Positions 62,246 through 64,000 of a stretch of DNA of 64,000 nt are shown here, piece by piece (position 1 is the stretch's first letter; each line of letters opens with the position of its first letter). The DNA comes from Chitinophagales bacterium. Its GTDB lineage: Bacteria; Bacteroidota; Bacteroidia; Chitinophagales; JADIYW01. The notes beneath the pieces are model-generated. The model saw only the letters and a program-made list of their open reading frames with translations. It did not search any database and had not been told where the DNA came from. The stretch lies in the NCBI GenBank assembly GCA_023957245.1, contig JAMLHJ010000006.1, positions 62,001 to 126,000 on the forward strand, written 5' to 3'. The position numbers were made by a program, and so were the translations under genes.

Positions 62246-64000
62246 TTAAGGATTAACATCTAATATAGCACCTACAGGCACCTCAAAATTGCCGGGAATC
62301 AGCACATATCCTGTTGCATCCAAAACAAGGGACATTCCGCTGTTGACTGTGACATTTTGAGAGTGGATATTGCCACAATGGATGATGCTGGTATTGACAG
62401 TGACTGTCTGATGGTCGTAATACAAAATACCATTACATGGTGTCGGGCAAGTGGCTGGCACCAGCACGTTTTTAGTAACAGGGATGGTCACACCGCCACC
62501 GTAATTCACTGAGGCTCTCACCCAACCACTACTGGTACTGAGGCTTTTATAGGATATAGCAGACCCGGTATTGGAACCCACTATCTGCAAGTTGGGCGAT
62601 ACCGTCCATGTGATAGTCGCCCACGCTGGAGGATTGCTCACAGCGGCAGCGACTGTTCCACAAACAGAGTCAACAGTAATAATCGGAGGCGCTAATAGTG
62701 TTTGATCATCTGTCAGACAATACTCGGTTGGCACATCCGGAAATACAGAATAGGCATGATTCGTCCATATCGGGCCAGCATTACCCATCACTCGCTTCAT
62801 AAAAAGGGAGATGTTGTCAAATACGATGTCCCTTGGATTGTATTTGGACGAAGGTGTACCTTTCTGATATACATCCCAGCCTCCTGCTCCGTTAGCTAAT
62901 GAATTGAGAGGAGAGTGTCCTCCTCTTATCACTTGACTCAAACCAACCTTGTTATGAGTAGTTTTTAGCAGATTGTACATGTATTTAGAACCATAACCAC
63001 GGGGATATCGAAAGGCTTCCAATATATTATATACAGTATCCAGTACATTAAGAGGTAAGAAATCGGGTATAAACCATTGCACAACAAAGAATTTGTAACC
63101 TACTCTTCCCGTATCTTGGTTAATTATTTCGTCACATGTTCCATGCATAAAATTCATTGCTACCTGATTGGTAACAGTGGTATTATTAGTAAAAATAGTA
63201 TCATAAAAACTTGCACCTGCCATTGGAATAATTCCTTTGATTTTGGGTATCGGATAGCCATTTGTACGTAAAGGATCACCTGGAGGGATTGTCGCAATAG
63301 TAGTAGCACTTCCACCACTGCATTTGACAAACGAGATGGAAGAAGGTATCTCATGCCCATCCAAAAATACCGAGTATATCGTCAGTACTGCCCCTGCACT
63401 AATCCCTGCAACAAAAACATTATTACTATCAATCAAAGAATTGGTATCAATCTCTGATTTAAATATTTTTCTAAAATCACTGAATGAAGCTAATGCCGCA
63501 TATTCTAAAAAGATTTTAGATTTAGTTCCTTGCGTATGTGTACATCCAACAGGATGAAGTAGTTTTGAAGCTACAAACAAACGATTAATCATCGTAGTGG
63601 TATCTCCAATAGAAGTCTTGTAGTCTATCCATACCACATTATTTAAACCGCCTTCTGTAAGTTTATATGCTAATTTATATATGTCAGGAATACTATTATT
63701 ATCAGGATCTAACTCTGCTTGATTATCCAAATGCGTAAATCCTCCTCCAGATAACAAAAAGATAGTAGGCTTTCTGTTTAATGATTTCATCAATATTCCA
63801 TTTTCATTTGTTTCTTTTGACAAAAAACGATAGACTGTCATATCTGTGAACCATTCCAAATTATCGTTATGATGGATCTCTCTGCCATTTTCATAAGTGA
63901 TCTCATAAGGTGTAGCCTTGATGAACTGCGAGTCTATTTCCACAATGTATTGAGGCTTTTCTTTTTTGCGTTCATCCTGTGCCATTGCACTCTTATCTGT
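62246..64000 (-). CDS. secreted alpha/beta hydrolase with coathanger-stack C-terminus, 5' end beyond the window
   Basis: The frame is open to the right edge; the reading there (TDKSAMAQDERKK) is the end of a signal peptide cut near AMAQ, so the true start lies outside. Catalytic residues are visible: Ser in GISAG (about 200 residues from the Met at 63985), Asp in GTCDEI and His in RGGHSPLN. A poly-threonine/proline-type beta domain (WATITWTVSPNLQIVGS) and a C-terminal stack of the kind seen in 3-coathanger proteins (VTVNSGMSLVLDATGYV, NFEVPVGAILDVNP) follow. Coding DNA at 62250-62700 is visibly G+C-richer than the neighbours. Confidence 0.85.
   Translation of the reverse strand, partial: TDKSAMAQDERKKEKPQYIVEIDSQFIKATPYEITYENGREIHHNDNLEWFTDMTVYRFLSKETNENGILMKSLNRKPTIFLLSGGGFTHLDNQAELDPDNNSIPDIYKLAYKLTEGGLNNVVWIDYKTSIGDTTTMINRLFVASKLLHPVGCTHTQGTKSKIFLEYAALASFSDFRKIFKSEIDTNSLIDSNNVFVAGISAGAVLTIYSVFLDGHEIPSSISFVKCSGGSATTIATIPPGDPLRTNGYPIPKIKGIIPMAGASFYDTIFTNNTTVTNQVAMNFMHGTCDEIINQDTGRVGYKFFVVQWFIPDFLPLNVLDTVYNILEAFRYPRGYGSKYMYNLLKTTHNKVGLSQVIRGGHSPLNSLANGAGGWDVYQKGTPSSKYNPRDIVFDNISLFMKRVMGNAGPIWTNHAYSVFPDVPTEYCLTDDQTLLAPPIITVDSVCGTVAAAVSNPPAWATITWTVSPNLQIVGSNTGSAISYKSLSTSSGWVRASVNYGGGVTIPVTKNVLVPATCPTPCNGILYYDHQTVTVNTSIIHCGNIHSQNVTVNSGMSLVLDATGYVLIPGNFEVPVGAILDVNP

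Overview
The window is AT-rich (roughly one third G+C by eye) and reads as a chromosomal segment of a Bacteroidota bacterium, probably from the Saprospiria/Chitinophagia side of the phylum; I cannot name a species. The evidence is a PorP/SprF-type type IX secretion protein, C-terminal T9SS sorting domains, two TonB-dependent receptors with carboxypeptidase-like N-termini, STELLO and GT2 glycosyltransferases, a fused alpha/beta E1 2-oxoacid dehydrogenase, a short RpoD-type sigma factor and TAnnTTTG-type -7 promoter elements. No rRNA, tRNA, CRISPR array or complete insertion sequence was seen.

Layout. 1-5.5 kb: a tripartite RND efflux operon on the minus strand (TolC, adaptor, pump), with the pump cut by the left edge. 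5.7-8.2 kb: lptB and recJ. 8.5-16.5 kb: a MORN-like secreted protein, a DMT transporter overlapping an rRNA m5C methyltransferase, ilvE, a DUF4838 lipoprotein that overlaps tail-to-tail with an OppA-like lipoprotein, and an FMN reductase. 16.6-20.7 kb: UPF0173 hydrolase, parA, parB, an M20 amidohydrolase, and a DUF962 membrane protein. 20.9-30 kb: a divergent sigma-70 factor, rpe, two large TonB receptors and a GT2/STELLO glycosyltransferase pair. 30.0-30.65 kb is a gene-free, locally G+C-rich island with inverted repeats. 30.6-37.2 kb: serine hydrolase, folE, AMP nucleosidase, rraA, a PorP-OmpA fusion and two thioredoxin-fold proteins. 37.3-43.9 kb: Fic protein with an operator-like repeat array, exonuclease III, a second OppA-like lipoprotein, a D-aminoacylase-like amidohydrolase and a [4Fe-4S] APS reductase. 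44.0-47.5 kb: a 1-Cys peroxiredoxin bracketed by structured RNA, and the fused E1. 47.7-50.1 kb: a two-gene HpaII-type restriction-modification system. 50.2-64 kb, all minus strand: RemB/Wzi-like barrel, FucP/GluP sugar transporter, secreted SGNH hydrolase, Sel1 protein, M20 dipeptidase, heptose kinase, and a terminal block of secreted proteins that includes the remnant of a lost gene end.

The best candidate for something undescribed is the leader upstream of the peroxiredoxin gene (44794-44980). A consensus promoter (TTTG-N19-TATATTTG) is followed by a multi-branched RNA, a strong intrinsic terminator and then the gene, with no second promoter visible. A GAAGGG segment in the leader can pair with the terminator's 5' arm, so the layout resembles a transcription attenuator or a terminated sRNA. 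Other points of interest are the long 3'-UTR hairpin of the same gene, two 34-bp tandem repeats upstream of the Fic gene, the 45-bp gene-end remnant at 60.3 kb, and promoter boxes lying 4 nt before several start codons, which suggests leaderless transcripts.
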